From positions 124,001-188,000 of the forward strand of contig JAJZFV010000043.1 of assembly GCA_021805205.1 (NCBI GenBank): a stretch of DNA of 64,000 nt, written 5' to 3'. The notes below the pieces were generated by a model. It saw nothing but the letters and a program-made list of their open reading frames with translations, did no database searches and was not told the origin of the DNA. Below are positions 27,960 to 37,980 of the stretch, in pieces. The stretch is from Actinomycetes bacterium (lineage in GTDB: Bacteria; Actinomycetota; Acidimicrobiia; Acidimicrobiales; Acidimicrobiaceae). The position numbers and the translations under genes are program-made. Within the stretch, counting starts at the first letter, position 1, and every line of letters begins with the position of its first letter.

Positions 27960-30011
27960 TTATCCTGCGGTAGTGGAGCTGGTTGAGGATTTTGCAGTAG
28001 TCGTCGAGGTTGTAGTCGAAGACGAGACGCCGTACCTCGCATACGTTGTTGCGCCTGCAGGGATATGCGGAGTTGAGAAGACCGGAGGTGAAATCGGGTG
28101 AGCCATTAGATACTCGAACATGCGCCTTGCCACCGGTGCAGCTGCAGAGGCACCAAATCCACCATGGTCGATTACTACCGATACCACGTACTTGGGGGCG
28201 GTCGTTGGTCCGAATGCAACAAACCACGCATTTGGCTCAAAGCCATTTACCGATGCAGTACCTGTCTTGCCCGCAAGTGGATATTTCGATAGGGGAAATC
28301 CCTGGAATGCACCATAGGCTGTTCCGCTCGGATTCGATATTACGCCCTCTAGCCCAGCCATTATTGTACTGCGATCCAGCGGAGACAATTTAACGGTCGT
28401 GGCAACTTGGGGTTTGACCCTCCTCACCAGGTGGCCATCTTGATTTACTATCCCCGCGACCATCTGTGGAACATACCTAGTTCCACCATTCGCAAAGGTA
28501 GCATAAGCATTTGCCATTTGGAGAGGAGTAACGACTGTTTCACCCTGACCGAACGCCATTTCAATCTGATCTGCCGTGTACCAAGTATCGTACGGGTAAG
28601 CCTGCGGATATTTATTGTGAAGTGCAATTCTCAAACTTTGGGAGTCCACCAATCCGGCAGCCTCTCCTGGAAGATCTACGCCAGTTACCTTACCAAAACC
28701 ATAACGATTAGCCATATTCTGGATTGGGGTCTGTCCGTACTTATTCATATTGGAGTAGAACATGTAACCAAGGTTGTAAAAAAACACGTCATCCGATGCC
28801 GTAAGGGCAGTGGTGATGTTAATCGTTCCCAAGCGCTCACCACCGGAGTTATGGAAGCTACAGAGGCCAGCGCCACTCTTGCAATTAGGTATATTGAAGA
28901 TACCGGTGTCGTTATAGTAAAAGTAGGGTGAAATAAGACCTGAGTTCAGTGCAGCACTCGAAGTGGCCAGCTTGAAGGTGGATCCTGGGGTGTACAAGCC
29001 GTCGATTGCCCTATTCAAAGTCGGGATACCGGAGGCGGGAGAGGTAATAGAGTTATACGTGGATTGCGAGATATTGCCGACCCACACAGATGGGTTGTAG
29101 GTCGGGTAAGAGGCCATTGCTAGGACGGCGCCGGTGTTTACATCTTCGACTACCACCGCACCTGAGAGATTTGTGAAGTACCTTCGCCGAGTCGGATCAT
29201 AGGTATGCGAAAGCGTCGAGATCTCATTAGCAAGAGACGATTCAGCATATTTTTGAAGCCCCAAATCCATATTTAGAACAACATTGTTGCCCGGTTGAGG
29301 GGGCTGATTCGAAAGTGTTGCCACCACCTTATTGGCGTAATTTACCTCGAGCGTTTTCTTGCCGGGGACTCCACGCAGATCTTTCTGGTAACTTGCCTCT
29401 ATGCCCGCTTGTCCTACCTGATCCCCGGCTTGATAGCCCTGAGATGCGTACTGCGCCAACTGTGACGACGATATCTGGCGAACATAGCCAAGTACTTGTG
29501 AGGCCGTAGATCCCTCTGGATATACCGGCTGAGTACCCAGTGAAGAGGCGACACCAGGGAACAGTTCAGGATGTTCCCTGATGTAGATGATTTTGGCCTT
29601 TGAGACGTTATAGGCGATTGGAATTGGCGCATACGGAGAAGTCTGAGGATTATTGTATGCCGCCTGGATTTGGCTCAATGGGGTATTGAGAAGAGTCGAG
29701 AGGTTCGAAAGTACCTTGGGGTCCTTCTGCACGGCAGACTGCTGAACCGTAATTGACTCAATTACTTGATTGCCAACGAGAAGATTTTCATTTCGATCGA
29801 CGATTAGTCCCCGCGGGGGCTCCGTAATGACGACACGCGTCCTATTTTGGTTGGCCAAAGAGGTGAAGGTAGAGGACTGAAGGACCTGAAGGGTATAAAG
29901 GCGAGCTATCAGTGCGATAAAGAGAGCGAATACGGCAAAGCCCACCGCTCGTATCCGGCGACGGTCACTTAGTGAGGTAGACGATGGTTCGTCACTATCG
30001 AAAAACGTCAT
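27960..30011 (-). CDS. mrdA: Penicillin-binding protein 2 (elongation transpeptidase)
   Basis: A class B penicillin-binding protein of 683 residues that cross-links peptidoglycan during side-wall growth. One N-terminal membrane anchor (~22-45, 'AVGFAVFALFIALIARLYTL'), a dimerisation domain with 'PPRGLIVDRNENLL', and a transpeptidase domain with 'PGSTFK' (SxxK, ~345), 'SDDVFFYNLG' (SxD/N position) and 'KTGTAS' (~575). A Ser/Thr-rich tail ends the protein. It sits at the end of mreB-mreC-mreD, typical of the rod-shape operon. ATG start. Confidence 0.94.
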   Translation of the reverse strand: MTFFDSDEPSSTSLSDRRRIRAVGFAVFALFIALIARLYTLQVLQSSTFTSLANQNRTRVVITEPPRGLIVDRNENLLVGNQVIESITVQQSAVQKDPKVLSNLSTLLNTPLSQIQAAYNNPQTSPYAPIPIAYNVSKAKIIYIREHPELFPGVASSLGTQPVYPEGSTASQVLGYVRQISSSQLAQYASQGYQAGDQVGQAGIEASYQKDLRGVPGKKTLEVNYANKVVATLSNQPPQPGNNVVLNMDLGLQKYAESSLANEISTLSHTYDPTRRRYFTNLSGAVVVEDVNTGAVLAMASYPTYNPSVWVGNISQSTYNSITSPASGIPTLNRAIDGLYTPGSTFKLATSSAALNSGLISPYFYYNDTGIFNIPNCKSGAGLCSFHNSGGERLGTINITTALTASDDVFFYNLGYMFYSNMNKYGQTPIQNMANRYGFGKVTGVDLPGEAAGLVDSQSLRIALHNKYPQAYPYDTWYTADQIEMAFGQGETVVTPLQMANAYATFANGGTRYVPQMVAGIVNQDGHLVRRVKPQVATTVKLSPLDRSTIMAGLEGVISNPSGTAYGAFQGFPLSKYPLAGKTGTASVNGFEPNAWFVAFGPTTAPKYVVSVVIDHGGFGASAAAPVARRMFEYLMAHPISPPVFSTPHIPAGATTYARYGVSSSTTTSTTTAKSSTSSTTAG

Positions 30012-30040
30012 TAGTAGTCCTCGTCAAATTTGAATGCGAG

Positions 30041-30568
30041 CTAAATTCCCGCGCTACGCCTCGATGGCGGCCTTTCACCTTCTCCAATGTTCATCAGGAA
30101 ACGAAGAATTGGAGCTATGACTAATGTAAAGATACCACTAGTTAACGAAGTTACGGTAACAGCCACTACAAGGTTGTTAGACAGAACTGTAGTAATACCG
30201 AGAATCTTAAGAATCCCGTCGAGGAAGGCAACGCCAACTGCTCCTCCAATAAGGGAGACGACAAGATCAGCGAACTTAGACTCCGGCATTGACGTTACTT
30301 CAATGAGACCTGCACCATAACCAACCGCCAGATAGACAAGTGAGGAGACTCCAAAGGGAGTTTGAGCAAACGAGTCGGCGACGATACCCAAGACGAATCC
30401 AACCACCGCTCCGACCTCACGCCCCTCCAACAGTCCAAATGAAATCGAGGCAGCCAAAAGAATATCAGGATGAATTCCTTGAATTGTGAGCGTACCCAAC
30501 TGTGACCGTTCCAGAGCCGAGATAGCGAGCAAAATAAGTGGAAGTTTAAGGTAGCGGAGGCGTGTCAT
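30041..30568 (-). CDS. mreD: Rod-shape-determining membrane protein MreD
   Basis: The 175-residue protein has about five hydrophobic helices; 'GIHPDILLAASISFGLLEG' and 'GAVVGFVLGIVADSFAQTPFG' are typical MreD segments. It is an integral membrane partner of MreC in the elongasome. The start overlaps the mreC stop by four bases. The assignment rests on both motif and position. Confidence 0.92.
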   Translation of the reverse strand: MTRLRYLKLPLILLAISALERSQLGTLTIQGIHPDILLAASISFGLLEGREVGAVVGFVLGIVADSFAQTPFGVSSLVYLAVGYGAGLIEVTSMPESKFADLVVSLIGGAVGVAFLDGILKILGITTVLSNNLVVAVTVTSLTSGIFTLVIAPILRFLMNIGEGERPPSRRSAGI

Positions 30569-31398
30569 GGTTTAGGAGGGAGCCACTTCAGTACGTCAAC
30601 AAATTGAAGATTTCCAACAGGGGCAAGAGGTTTCAATGTGACCTGTTCTTGTAATCCGCCAGGAGGAGTGTAAGCAGCTACAACCTTGCCAACGGGTATT
30701 CCCGCTGGATAGATTTCCCCTGAAAGCCCTGAGGTGTAGACGACCTCTCCCTTCGATAACACAGTTCCAGGATCCACCAACTGCACATTCAGGGGATTGG
30801 AATTCCCCTCCCCAACCGCTAAGCCGACGCCAGAAGCCTTCGTAAAGCGAACACCTGCCGCAAAGTTCGGGTCAGTGATTAGTAGTACCGTTGAAGAGAA
30901 GTTGGCAACCTGAATTACGCGACCAACTAGCCCAAGGCCTGTTACTACCGGATTGCCCACTTGGACTCCACTTGACTTACCCTTATCAACTTCGATACTG
31001 ACCTGTAAGTTGCTTGGAGTATAAGAAATTACTTGCGCCGTCGTCGTAGCAATACCTTTAAGGTACGTGATATGTAGTTCTTTCGATAGCGTCGCTAGCT
31101 CCGATTGAGCGTAAGCATTTGAGAGCGCCCCGCCTTTGAGCGCCGCTATTTCTTGCTCCAACTTTAGATTTTGGCTCTTCAAGTTAGAGTAGTTGAAAGC
31201 TCCTGAGACGACGTTATAGACCGGATTGAAGACCGCAGTCACACCTTGCCGTATAGGGGTAACCAGATCTCTGACATAACCTCGTGCACTATTTACAAAC
31301 GGAGGAACCCTCTTGTAAGTCACCGAGATCATAGATACCGAAACTAATATGAGCAAAACTAAGGTTATTCGAGGACGCCTAAAAATTGAACCACTCAC
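30565..31398 (-). CDS. mreC: Rod-shape-determining protein MreC
   Basis: The 277-residue protein has one N-terminal membrane helix ('RITLVLLILVSVSMISVTY'), a coiled coil (~75-110, 'NYSNLKSQNLKLEQEIAAL') and the beta-rich extracytoplasmic MreC domain with 'VTGLGLVGRVIQVANFSSTVLLITDPNF' hallmarks. It links MreB to PBP2 and MreD. It follows mreB by 17 bases and overlaps mreD. Confidence 0.95.
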   Translation of the reverse strand: MSGSIFRRPRITLVLLILVSVSMISVTYKRVPPFVNSARGYVRDLVTPIRQGVTAVFNPVYNVVSGAFNYSNLKSQNLKLEQEIAALKGGALSNAYAQSELATLSKELHITYLKGIATTTAQVISYTPSNLQVSIEVDKGKSSGVQVGNPVVTGLGLVGRVIQVANFSSTVLLITDPNFAAGVRFTKASGVGLAVGEGNSNPLNVQLVDPGTVLSKGEVVYTSGLSGEIYPAGIPVGKVVAAYTPPGGLQEQVTLKPLAPVGNLQFVDVLKWLPPKP

Positions 31399-31415
31399 TA
31401 TCGGGCGATAGCTCC

Positions 31416-32444
31416 CTATCTACTGCTAGCGGAGATCAAAACCTGCTTTAGCGCCTCAAACTCTTCAAGACACTGTCCTGAGCCCAACGCCACGCATTGG
31501 AGAGGATTATTCGCTACGACAATTGGCATCCCAGTCTCGTTGTGAATACGCTTATCCAATCCGGTCAATAGCGCACCCCCACCGGTTAAGACAATTCCTT
31601 GCTCCATAATATCTGCAGCAAGTTCAGGAGGGGTGTTGTCGAGTGTTACCTTCACCGCATCGACGATAGCAGCGATGGGCTCTTCGATTGCTTTGCGAAT
31701 CTCTCGCGTGGAAACAAGTATCGTCTTCGGAAGGCCGGTTATAAGATCACGACCCCTGATCTCAGCTTCGAACTCTTCGTCTAGCTCTGTAGCCGATCCG
31801 AGAGCCATCTTCATCTCTTCCGCGGTCCTTTCACCTAGGGCGAGAGAGTGCTCTTTTTTGATGTAGGAGATGATCGCTTCGTCGAGTTCATCACCACCGA
31901 TTCTTATCGATTTGCTGGTGACTATCCCGCCGAGCGAAATAACTGCGACTTCAGTCGTTCCGCCTCCGATATCTACGACCATATTTCCAGTTGGTTCATG
32001 AATGGGAAGACCAGCACCGATAGCTGCAGCCATTGGCTCTTCAATTATGTAAGCCGGCTTTCGTGCTCCGGCATACTCGGCTGCTTCCTGAACCGCACGT
32101 TGCTCGACACCGGTAATTCCAGAAGGAACGCAGATAACCATGCGCGGCTTTCCAAACTTTCGGTTATGAACTTTATGGATGAAGTAGCGGAGCATCTTCT
32201 CACAGATCTCAAAGTCAGCTATTACCCCATCCTTCAGCGGACGAATTGCTTGGATATTGCTCGGAGTACGACCAATCATCCTCTTAGCTTCCACGCCCAC
32301 TGCCAGCGGTCGACCATCTTTTGTATTTATGGCAACTACCGATGGTTCATTCAGAACAATTCCCTTACCCCGAACGTACACAAGAGTGTTTGCCGTTCCT
32401 AGATCGACCGCCATATCACGACCGAATGCAATTCCAAATGCCAT
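31416..32444 (-). CDS. mreB: Rod-shape-determining protein MreB
   Basis: A bacterial actin that guides cell-wall elongation. '[11 protein letters not shown]' (phosphate 1), '[13 protein letters not shown]' (phosphate 2) and '[15 protein letters not shown]' (adenosine motif) are intact. I choose ATG 32444, with a strong GGAGG seven bases upstream, over the ORF track's TTG at 32483, which would add an odd 13-residue lead. The protein is then 342 residues, the normal length. First of the mreB-mreC-mreD-PBP2 set. Confidence 0.97.
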   Translation of the reverse strand: MAFGIAFGRDMAVDLGTANTLVYVRGKGIVLNEPSVVAINTKDGRPLAVGVEAKRMIGRTPSNIQAIRPLKDGVIADFEICEKMLRYFIHKVHNRKFGKPRMVICVPSGITGVEQRAVQEAAEYAGARKPAYIIEEPMAAAIGAGLPIHEPTGNMVVDIGGGTTEVAVISLGGIVTSKSIRIGGDELDEAIISYIKKEHSLALGERTAEEMKMALGSATELDEEFEAEIRGRDLITGLPKTILVSTREIRKAIEEPIAAIVDAVKVTLDNTPPELAADIMEQGIVLTGGGALLTGLDKRIHNETGMPIVVANNPLQCVALGSGQCLEEFEALKQVLISASSR

Positions 32445-32594
32445 TGATTCCTCCGAATGAGGTTTGGAGTCAGACTTTGACAAGACTCATTGAAAAACTT
32501 AGCGCTGGACGAGAAAATCAACAATAGTGACTTCGCCTCTTACTAAGATCAACAGTCTAGTAGGGTGCTCACTAAAGCCACTACTTCACCGCAA

Positions 32595-33002
32595 CTACCT
32601 CGATGGGAAGAAGTTCGCTAGCTCGCGTGCAGCTGATTCTGCGCTGTCCGATCCGTGTACCAGATTTTCAGCAATTGAGTTGGCCAAGTCTCCGCGAATG
32701 GTTCCAGGGGCTGCGGATGCGGGGTTTGTTGAACCCATAATCTTCCGTACAATCTCCCAAGTATTCTCAGGACCGGCTACCTCGCATACCACCACTGGCG
32801 AACGAGTGATGAACTCAATTAGTTCTCCGAAAAATGGCTTGCCATCGTGTTCTGCATAGTGAGCTTTGGCCGTAGCTTCATCAACAAGCCTCATCTCGAT
32901 TCGAGAGAACTTCAGACCGGTCGCCTCTATTCGACGAATAATTTCACCGACGAGACCACGCTCGACCGCATCGGGCTTACACATAAAAAAAGTTGAATTC
33001 AT
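32595..33002 (-). CDS. ndk: Nucleoside diphosphate kinase
   Basis: Ndk balances NTP pools through a phosphohistidine. 'FFMCKPDAVERGLVGEIIRR' opens the domain, 'GSTNPASAAPGTIRGD' and the catalytic 'ENLVHGSDSAESAARE' follow; the histidine is present. The ORF track starts at a TTG (33026); ATG 33002 fits the family's N-terminus (~135 residues). Its AGGGG ribosome site lies in the 3' arm of a small hairpin (33003-33023). It follows folC. Confidence 0.96.
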   Translation of the reverse strand: MNSTFFMCKPDAVERGLVGEIIRRIEATGLKFSRIEMRLVDEATAKAHYAEHDGKPFFGELIEFITRSPVVVCEVAGPENTWEIVRKIMGSTNPASAAPGTIRGDLANSIAENLVHGSDSAESAARELANFFPSR

Positions 33003-33023
33003 AGCCCCTTTATCATAGGGGCT
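33003..33023 (-). promoter_or_regulatory. Hairpin covering the ndk ribosome-binding site
   Basis: On the minus strand AGCCCC (5' arm) and GGGGCT (3' arm) flank nine bases; the 3' arm includes the only ribosome-binding-like GGGG, directly before the ndk ATG. It could limit initiation. The six-base stem is short, so chance cannot be excluded. Confidence 0.4.
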
Positions 33024-33058
33024 CAAGTCAAATTCGAGATTAAACGATTATCAGGATT

Positions 33059-34345
33059 TTAATTTTCCAGATAAAACCGAGCGTCCGACAGGCCTCGAAA
33101 TGATCCCGTTACGACTACCAATCCATTATTTCCCGAAACCGCAATAGCATCTTCAAGGGCCGCGGGGATGTTTTCCGCAGTGCCAAAACGATATCCAGAG
33201 AACCGTGAGATCTCAACTAAGGTGTCAACCGAGGTCGACGCCTCTAAGTTTGTCGTGGTCAAAATAAAGTAGTCAAAGGCCTCGGACAACACCTCTAGGA
33301 TTTGGGCACTCTGCTTCTGCTCCAACGTCGAAATAACTGCAACATACTTCTCAAATCCGCCAAAATCCTCGCGGATTACGTCCGTAAGTGCCTCAACCGC
33401 TTCCTTATTGTGAGCTCCATCCAAAATGACAACAGGTTCCTTCGATACAACTTCAATACGCCCAGGCATATAAAACGTTGCACACGCCTCAGCCACTACG
33501 GCAGGATTTACTGATTTTCTCTCGAGCTCTTCAACCGCCGCCAATGCAGTTATGGCATTGATGGCTTGGTGCAATCCGTACGCAGAAAGGAAAACGTCGC
33601 TGAAGTAGGAGCGTCGTGTCTTGAATTCGATCACCTGTCCACCCAGAGCCGCTACCCTATCAAGAAGGGTAAAGTCAGCACCGAAACGAGCGATCGAAGC
33701 GGCTTCCCGATTTGAAATCACCTCAAAGATGGAATCATCAACCAATCCAACTATGCCAGCCGAATTTGGTTTTATGATTCCTGATTTATCGCGAGCTACG
33801 TCGTATAGGGTCGGACCCAGTAGTTCAAGGTGATCGTGGCCAACGTTAGTTATTACAGATACTTCGGCGTCGAAGACATTAGTGGCGTCGAACGTCCCTC
33901 CGATTCCCACTTCAACGACCGCAACATCAACACCTTCAGCAAAAAACGCGGAGTAACCTATCGCTGTCAAAGCTTCGAACCACGTCAACTTCAATCCCAG
34001 ATGTTCCGCCATCTCCTTGACAAGAAGCGTCTCTGAAGCAAATACTTCCTCATCTATTGGAACTTCATCGATAGTTACGCGTTCACTAAAAGCATTAACA
34101 TGTGGGGACTTAAATATCCCAACTCTTCGACCCAAAAGAGTCAATACCTTAGCTGCAAGCGTTGCCACTGAACCTTTACCATTGGTACCGGTGATGTGGA
34201 TCATCTCGAATGTCGATTTGTCGACACCTAAGCCTTTTAGAAGTTCGCCAACCTGCCAATTAGTGGGTTCCGTTTCGAAACGTCTCGATTTCTCAAAGTT
34301 ATTTAGTGAATTAAGCCAACCAATCGCGTCTTCATAGGTCCACAC
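33059..34345 (-). CDS. folC: Folylpolyglutamate synthase / dihydrofolate synthase
   Basis: A Mur-ligase-family enzyme that adds glutamate to dihydropteroate and to folates. 'HITGTNGKGSVATLAAKVL' (P-loop, ~50-68), 'VEVGIGGTFDATNVFD' and 'ILDGAHNKEAVEAL' are the family landmarks. The start is GTG with AGGAG six bases upstream. The gene lies between clpX and ndk. In other actinobacteria valS usually sits between clpX and folC; it is missing here. Confidence 0.95.
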   Translation of the reverse strand: MWTYEDAIGWLNSLNNFEKSRRFETEPTNWQVGELLKGLGVDKSTFEMIHITGTNGKGSVATLAAKVLTLLGRRVGIFKSPHVNAFSERVTIDEVPIDEEVFASETLLVKEMAEHLGLKLTWFEALTAIGYSAFFAEGVDVAVVEVGIGGTFDATNVFDAEVSVITNVGHDHLELLGPTLYDVARDKSGIIKPNSAGIVGLVDDSIFEVISNREAASIARFGADFTLLDRVAALGGQVIEFKTRRSYFSDVFLSAYGLHQAINAITALAAVEELERKSVNPAVVAEACATFYMPGRIEVVSKEPVVILDGAHNKEAVEALTDVIREDFGGFEKYVAVISTLEQKQSAQILEVLSEAFDYFILTTTNLEASTSVDTLVEISRFSGYRFGTAENIPAALEDAIAVSGNNGLVVVTGSFRGLSDARFYLEN

Positions 34346-34366
34346 ATAATCTCCTGAAACTCTTAA

Positions 34367-35638
34367 CTACGAGGCCCTTCGACTCCGAGGCGGCTTCTCG
34401 TCGGATTCACTCTTCGGTATCAATGTCGGAGCGGCCTTGTTTGCGACAACCGCCGCGTCCACCACGCACCTAAGAACGTCCTTCCGAGAGGGGATCTCAT
34501 ACATCACGTCAAGCAGAACCTCTTCTAGGATCGCACGAAGTCCTCGAGCTCCGGTACCCCTAAGGAGAGCCAAGTCTGCGATCGCATGAAGTCCATCTTC
34601 TGTAACTTCGAGCTCTACACCATCCAGTTCAAAGGTTCGCTTGTACTGCTTCACTAGGGCATTCTTAGGCTCTACCAAAATCTCAACCAAAGACTTGCGA
34701 TCTAAATTCGATACGGCTCCAATGATTGGAAGGCGACCAATAAACTCGGGTATCAGCCCAAACTTGAGCAAGTCCTCTGGCAGGGCTCTTTGAAATATCT
34801 CCGATGAATCAGTTACGTGGTCGTCAGCCTCCGCTCTAAAACCAATAGTCTTTTTGCCAATCCGCGATTCGATTATTCTCTCAATACCAGCGAAGGCACC
34901 CCCAACTATGAAGAGAATGTTTGTAGTGTCAATTTGAATAAACTCTTGATGAGGATGCTTTCTGCCTCCCTGTGGAGGAACAGAAGCCACCGTTCCTTCT
35001 AAAATCTTTAGCAAGGCTTGCTGAACACCCTCACCCGAAACGTCACGAGTGATAGATGGATTCTCTGCTTTTCGCGCGATCTTATCTATCTCATCGATAT
35101 AGATAATCCCGGTCTGCGCCTTCTTCACGTCGAAGTCGGCTGCTTGAATCAACTTCAAAAGAATATTCTCGACATCTTCGCCCACGTATCCGGCTTCGGT
35201 CAATGCTGTTGCATCAGCAATTGCGAACGGAACGTTCAATAACCTTGCCAGTGTCTGAGCAAGTAAAGTTTTACCGCATCCAGTCGGACCTAGAAGCAAG
35301 ATATTAGACTTGGAAAGCTCAACTTCCTTATCGAGAGTTGTGCCTTGTTGCACGCGCTTGTAGTGGTTGTAAACCGCTACCGAAAGGATCTTTTTCGCCC
35401 TCTCCTGTCCCACTACGTACTCGTCCAAAAACGCAGTTATCTGCTGGGGAGTTGGGAGTTTATCCAGCTCGAACTCTTCGCGTTCTCCGTCGTCTTCACT
35501 GATGATATCGGTACAGAGACGGATGCATTCATCGCAGATGTAGACGTTCGGGCCGGCAATTAGCTTCCGAACCTGCTTTTGCGACATGCCACAGAAACTG
35601 CACTTCACAATTTCCTGACCTTCTCCGTACCTTGTCAC
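34367..35638 (-). CDS. clpX: ATP-dependent Clp protease ATP-binding subunit ClpX
   Basis: The AAA+ unfoldase that feeds ClpP. The 423 residues include the N-terminal zinc domain with four cysteines ('CSFCGM' and 'CDECIRLC'), Walker A '[15 protein letters not shown]', pore-loop region '[13 protein letters not shown]', Walker B '[13 protein letters not shown]', and the C-terminal small domain. The start is GTG with AAGGAGAG upstream. It follows clpP by about 70 bases. Confidence 0.98.
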   Translation of the reverse strand: MTRYGEGQEIVKCSFCGMSQKQVRKLIAGPNVYICDECIRLCTDIISEDDGEREEFELDKLPTPQQITAFLDEYVVGQERAKKILSVAVYNHYKRVQQGTTLDKEVELSKSNILLLGPTGCGKTLLAQTLARLLNVPFAIADATALTEAGYVGEDVENILLKLIQAADFDVKKAQTGIIYIDEIDKIARKAENPSITRDVSGEGVQQALLKILEGTVASVPPQGGRKHPHQEFIQIDTTNILFIVGGAFAGIERIIESRIGKKTIGFRAEADDHVTDSSEIFQRALPEDLLKFGLIPEFIGRLPIIGAVSNLDRKSLVEILVEPKNALVKQYKRTFELDGVELEVTEDGLHAIADLALLRGTGARGLRAILEEVLLDVMYEIPSRKDVLRCVVDAAVVANKAAPTLIPKSESDEKPPRSRRAS

Positions 35639-35709
35639 TTACTCTCCTTCATCCGTACGCTTAAACTATCGTCTCGCTCACACAAATTTGTAAGCAACAA
35701 CGATCAAGG

Positions 35710-36336
35710 TTACGGATTTACGATAGACCTTTGCTCAATGAAACTTCTGGACGAAAGTACTTCGTCGATAATTCCGTACTCAAGAGCACCTTGAGAATCG
35801 AGAATGTAATCTCTGTCCGTGTCAGTGGCGATACGAGCTACCTCTTGGCCAGTGTCGGCAGAGAGCATCTCGTTCAGGAGATCGCGCATCCTCAATATCT
35901 CTTTGGCTTGAAGTTCAATGTCCGTTGCTTGTCCACCTACACCACCGTAAGGTTGGTGCAGTAGAACGCGCGCGTGTGGAAGGGCGTAGCGCTTCCCTTT
36001 TGTACCCGCAGCCAATAGAACTGCTGCTGCCGAGGCTGCTTGACCGAAGCAAAACGTTGAAACGTCAGGCCTAATGAACTTGATCGTATCGTAGATTGCG
36101 AACAGTCCCGTTATGTCTCCACCGGGAGAGTTGATATAGAGATTTATATCCCTCTCTTGATCTTCATATTCGAGGAAGAGCAACTGAGCGCAGATCAAAT
36201 TTGCAACAGCATCATCGATCGGCGTTCCGAGGATAATGATTCTTTCGCGAAGCAACCGAGAATACAGGTCGTACGCTCGCTCACCCCTACTGGATGATTC
36301 GACGACCGTCGGTACTAGGTAGTTAAACGCCTGCAA
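35710..36336 (-). CDS. clpP: ATP-dependent Clp protease proteolytic subunit
   Basis: A ClpP serine protease of 208 residues. The catalytic Ser is in '[20 protein letters not shown]', His in '[11 protein letters not shown]' and Asp in the 'DTDRDY' region. The start codon is TTG, but a strong GAGGAGG five bases upstream makes it convincing. Many actinobacteria carry two adjacent clpP genes; only one is found here, so a second subunit would have to be elsewhere. Confidence 0.96.
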   Translation of the reverse strand: MQAFNYLVPTVVESSSRGERAYDLYSRLLRERIIILGTPIDDAVANLICAQLLFLEYEDQERDINLYINSPGGDITGLFAIYDTIKFIRPDVSTFCFGQAASAAAVLLAAGTKGKRYALPHARVLLHQPYGGVGGQATDIELQAKEILRMRDLLNEMLSADTGQEVARIATDTDRDYILDSQGALEYGIIDEVLSSRSFIEQRSIVNP

Positions 36337-36395
36337 AGCGCCTCCTCGTTAATTCAGTATTTCGTTCTCTTATGCTAACGCTTAAAGCGGCAATA

Positions 36396-37787
36396 CTATT
36401 CTTCGGACGCTTCAGCATCGACTGCGGCTACTTCTTCAACCTCAACGACATCGCCGGCCTCAACCGAATCCTCGACTTCATCTGTCACAACTTCTCCGGT
36501 TATTTCGCTTCTGGTAAGCGGGGTACCCTTAGAGTCGACAAAGGAAGCATTTTCAAAGAGCCAGTCGATGGCATTTCTCTTTCCCAAGTTAGCTTTAACT
36601 GTCACGAGTTGTCCCGAAGACTTCAGCCTTTCGAGAGCTTCGTCGGTTCCAACTCTCCAAGATGCAGCTACCGCTTCAACCTCCTTATCGATCTGCTCTT
36701 GAGTGGCTTCGAGGTCTTCAGCTACGACTAGAGCTCTCAGAACTAGGTCAAGTCGGCTTTCCAGGATCGCTTCGTTGGCGATTTGGGTAGAAAGCTGTTC
36801 GATTGTGGTCTGTGTTAGCTCAAGGTACTTATTTAGAGAAAGACCGGTCGATTCAATTCGATGGCTCAGGTTGTGCGAGATATTCTCGTACTCCATTTGT
36901 ACCAAACCTTCAGGAAGGACGGTCAACTCGGCTACCTCAGCCAACTTATTCGCGACAATCGACCGCCATCCGTTCCGAAGATTGCTCAAATGAAACGACT
37001 CTAGATTGTCGCGGATATCCTTTCGCAACTCCTCGAGAGTTTCAAATTCTGAGACATCGCTCGCAAAATCGTCGTTCAGCTCAGCCTTAACAAGTGCTTG
37101 GTGACCTTTTATGGCTCCCTTTACCTGTGACTTCTCATCGCCATCACCATCGACCTCGAAGTCGAATGAATCGCCAACTTTCTTGCCAACGACTGCGTCT
37201 TTGAGTCCCACGAAGGGCTCCGAAGCGCCTACTCGATAGACGTAATCGGTATAGTCACCTTCAGACGCTCCATTAACTACGAAATCTAGAGTGACTACTG
37301 AGCCCTCTGAGACTTCGTCCTCAGACTCTTCTAGAGTTCCAAGAGCCTCTCGCAGACGCTCAATCTGAGCGTCGACATCTTCATCACTTGGAACGGAGGA
37401 TGGGAACTCAAATGTCAGATCCCCGTATGCCTCTATACGCACTTCGGGCCTTACGGTCACAGTGACCTCAATCTCGAGATCGCCCTCTTCCTCGCCCTTT
37501 AGAACCTTCAATGCTGGTGTTGCAATCGGCTCGACTTCGTTCTCGACGATAGCAAGGTCGCCCCACTTTGGAGCATTATCATTGATGGCCTCTAGTCGAG
37601 CAAATCCTGCTCCAAGCTTTGACTCCAGTACTCGACGTGGAGCCTTACCTGGACGAAATCCTGGAATTCGTGCTTGCCGCGCTACTTTGACATAAGCACG
37701 CTCAATATCGGCGGCCAGCTCCTCTTCAGCGACTTCCACTAGGAGCTTTATCTGTCCATTTTCAATTTGATCGATTTTTGATTGCAT
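36396..37787 (-). CDS. tig: Trigger factor
   Basis: The ribosome-bound chaperone and peptidyl-prolyl isomerase. The N-terminal domain contains the ribosome-docking signature 'IPGFRPGKAPRRVLE' (~41-55), a central FKBP-like domain (~150-235) with 'DFVVNGASEGDYTDY', and a C-terminal helical domain. The last ~45 residues are strongly acidic ('EAGDVVEVEEVAAVDAEASEE'), a frequent but variable extension. First gene of the tig-clpP-clpX block, divergent from the rhodanese gene. Confidence 0.95.
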   Translation of the reverse strand: MQSKIDQIENGQIKLLVEVAEEELAADIERAYVKVARQARIPGFRPGKAPRRVLESKLGAGFARLEAINDNAPKWGDLAIVENEVEPIATPALKVLKGEEEGDLEIEVTVTVRPEVRIEAYGDLTFEFPSSVPSDEDVDAQIERLREALGTLEESEDEVSEGSVVTLDFVVNGASEGDYTDYVYRVGASEPFVGLKDAVVGKKVGDSFDFEVDGDGDEKSQVKGAIKGHQALVKAELNDDFASDVSEFETLEELRKDIRDNLESFHLSNLRNGWRSIVANKLAEVAELTVLPEGLVQMEYENISHNLSHRIESTGLSLNKYLELTQTTIEQLSTQIANEAILESRLDLVLRALVVAEDLEATQEQIDKEVEAVAASWRVGTDEALERLKSSGQLVTVKANLGKRNAIDWLFENASFVDSKGTPLTRSEITGEVVTDEVEDSVEAGDVVEVEEVAAVDAEASEE

Positions 37788-37916
37788 ACCCTATCCAAAC
37801 TAGTAGCTTGAAGGAACCACGCGCCGCATCAATTTCCCTCCAACTTCATCATCCGAAATTTACGTTCGACTTGGAGTTGCATTGTTTCATGAATTCAATG
37901 GATACTCAAGAATCGT

Positions 37917-37934
37917 TATAATATGTCATGACAT
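37917..37934 (+). promoter_or_regulatory. Promoter -10 with adjacent palindrome upstream of the rhodanese gene
   Basis: TATAAT (37917-37922) is followed at once by the perfect 12-base palindrome ATGTCATGACAT (37923-37934), where the transcription start would fall. A -35-like TTCAAT lies 17 bases upstream but is weak. The palindrome has the size of a dimeric repressor site. The regulator is unknown. Confidence 0.5.
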
Positions 37935-37980
37935 TTCAAAAAGAAGCTGAAAACCCCACTACAACACCGGAGAGGACGCA

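Noticed and set aside
31848-32402. 184-residue ORF antisense to mreB
   Set aside because: Contained in mreB, no recognised motif.
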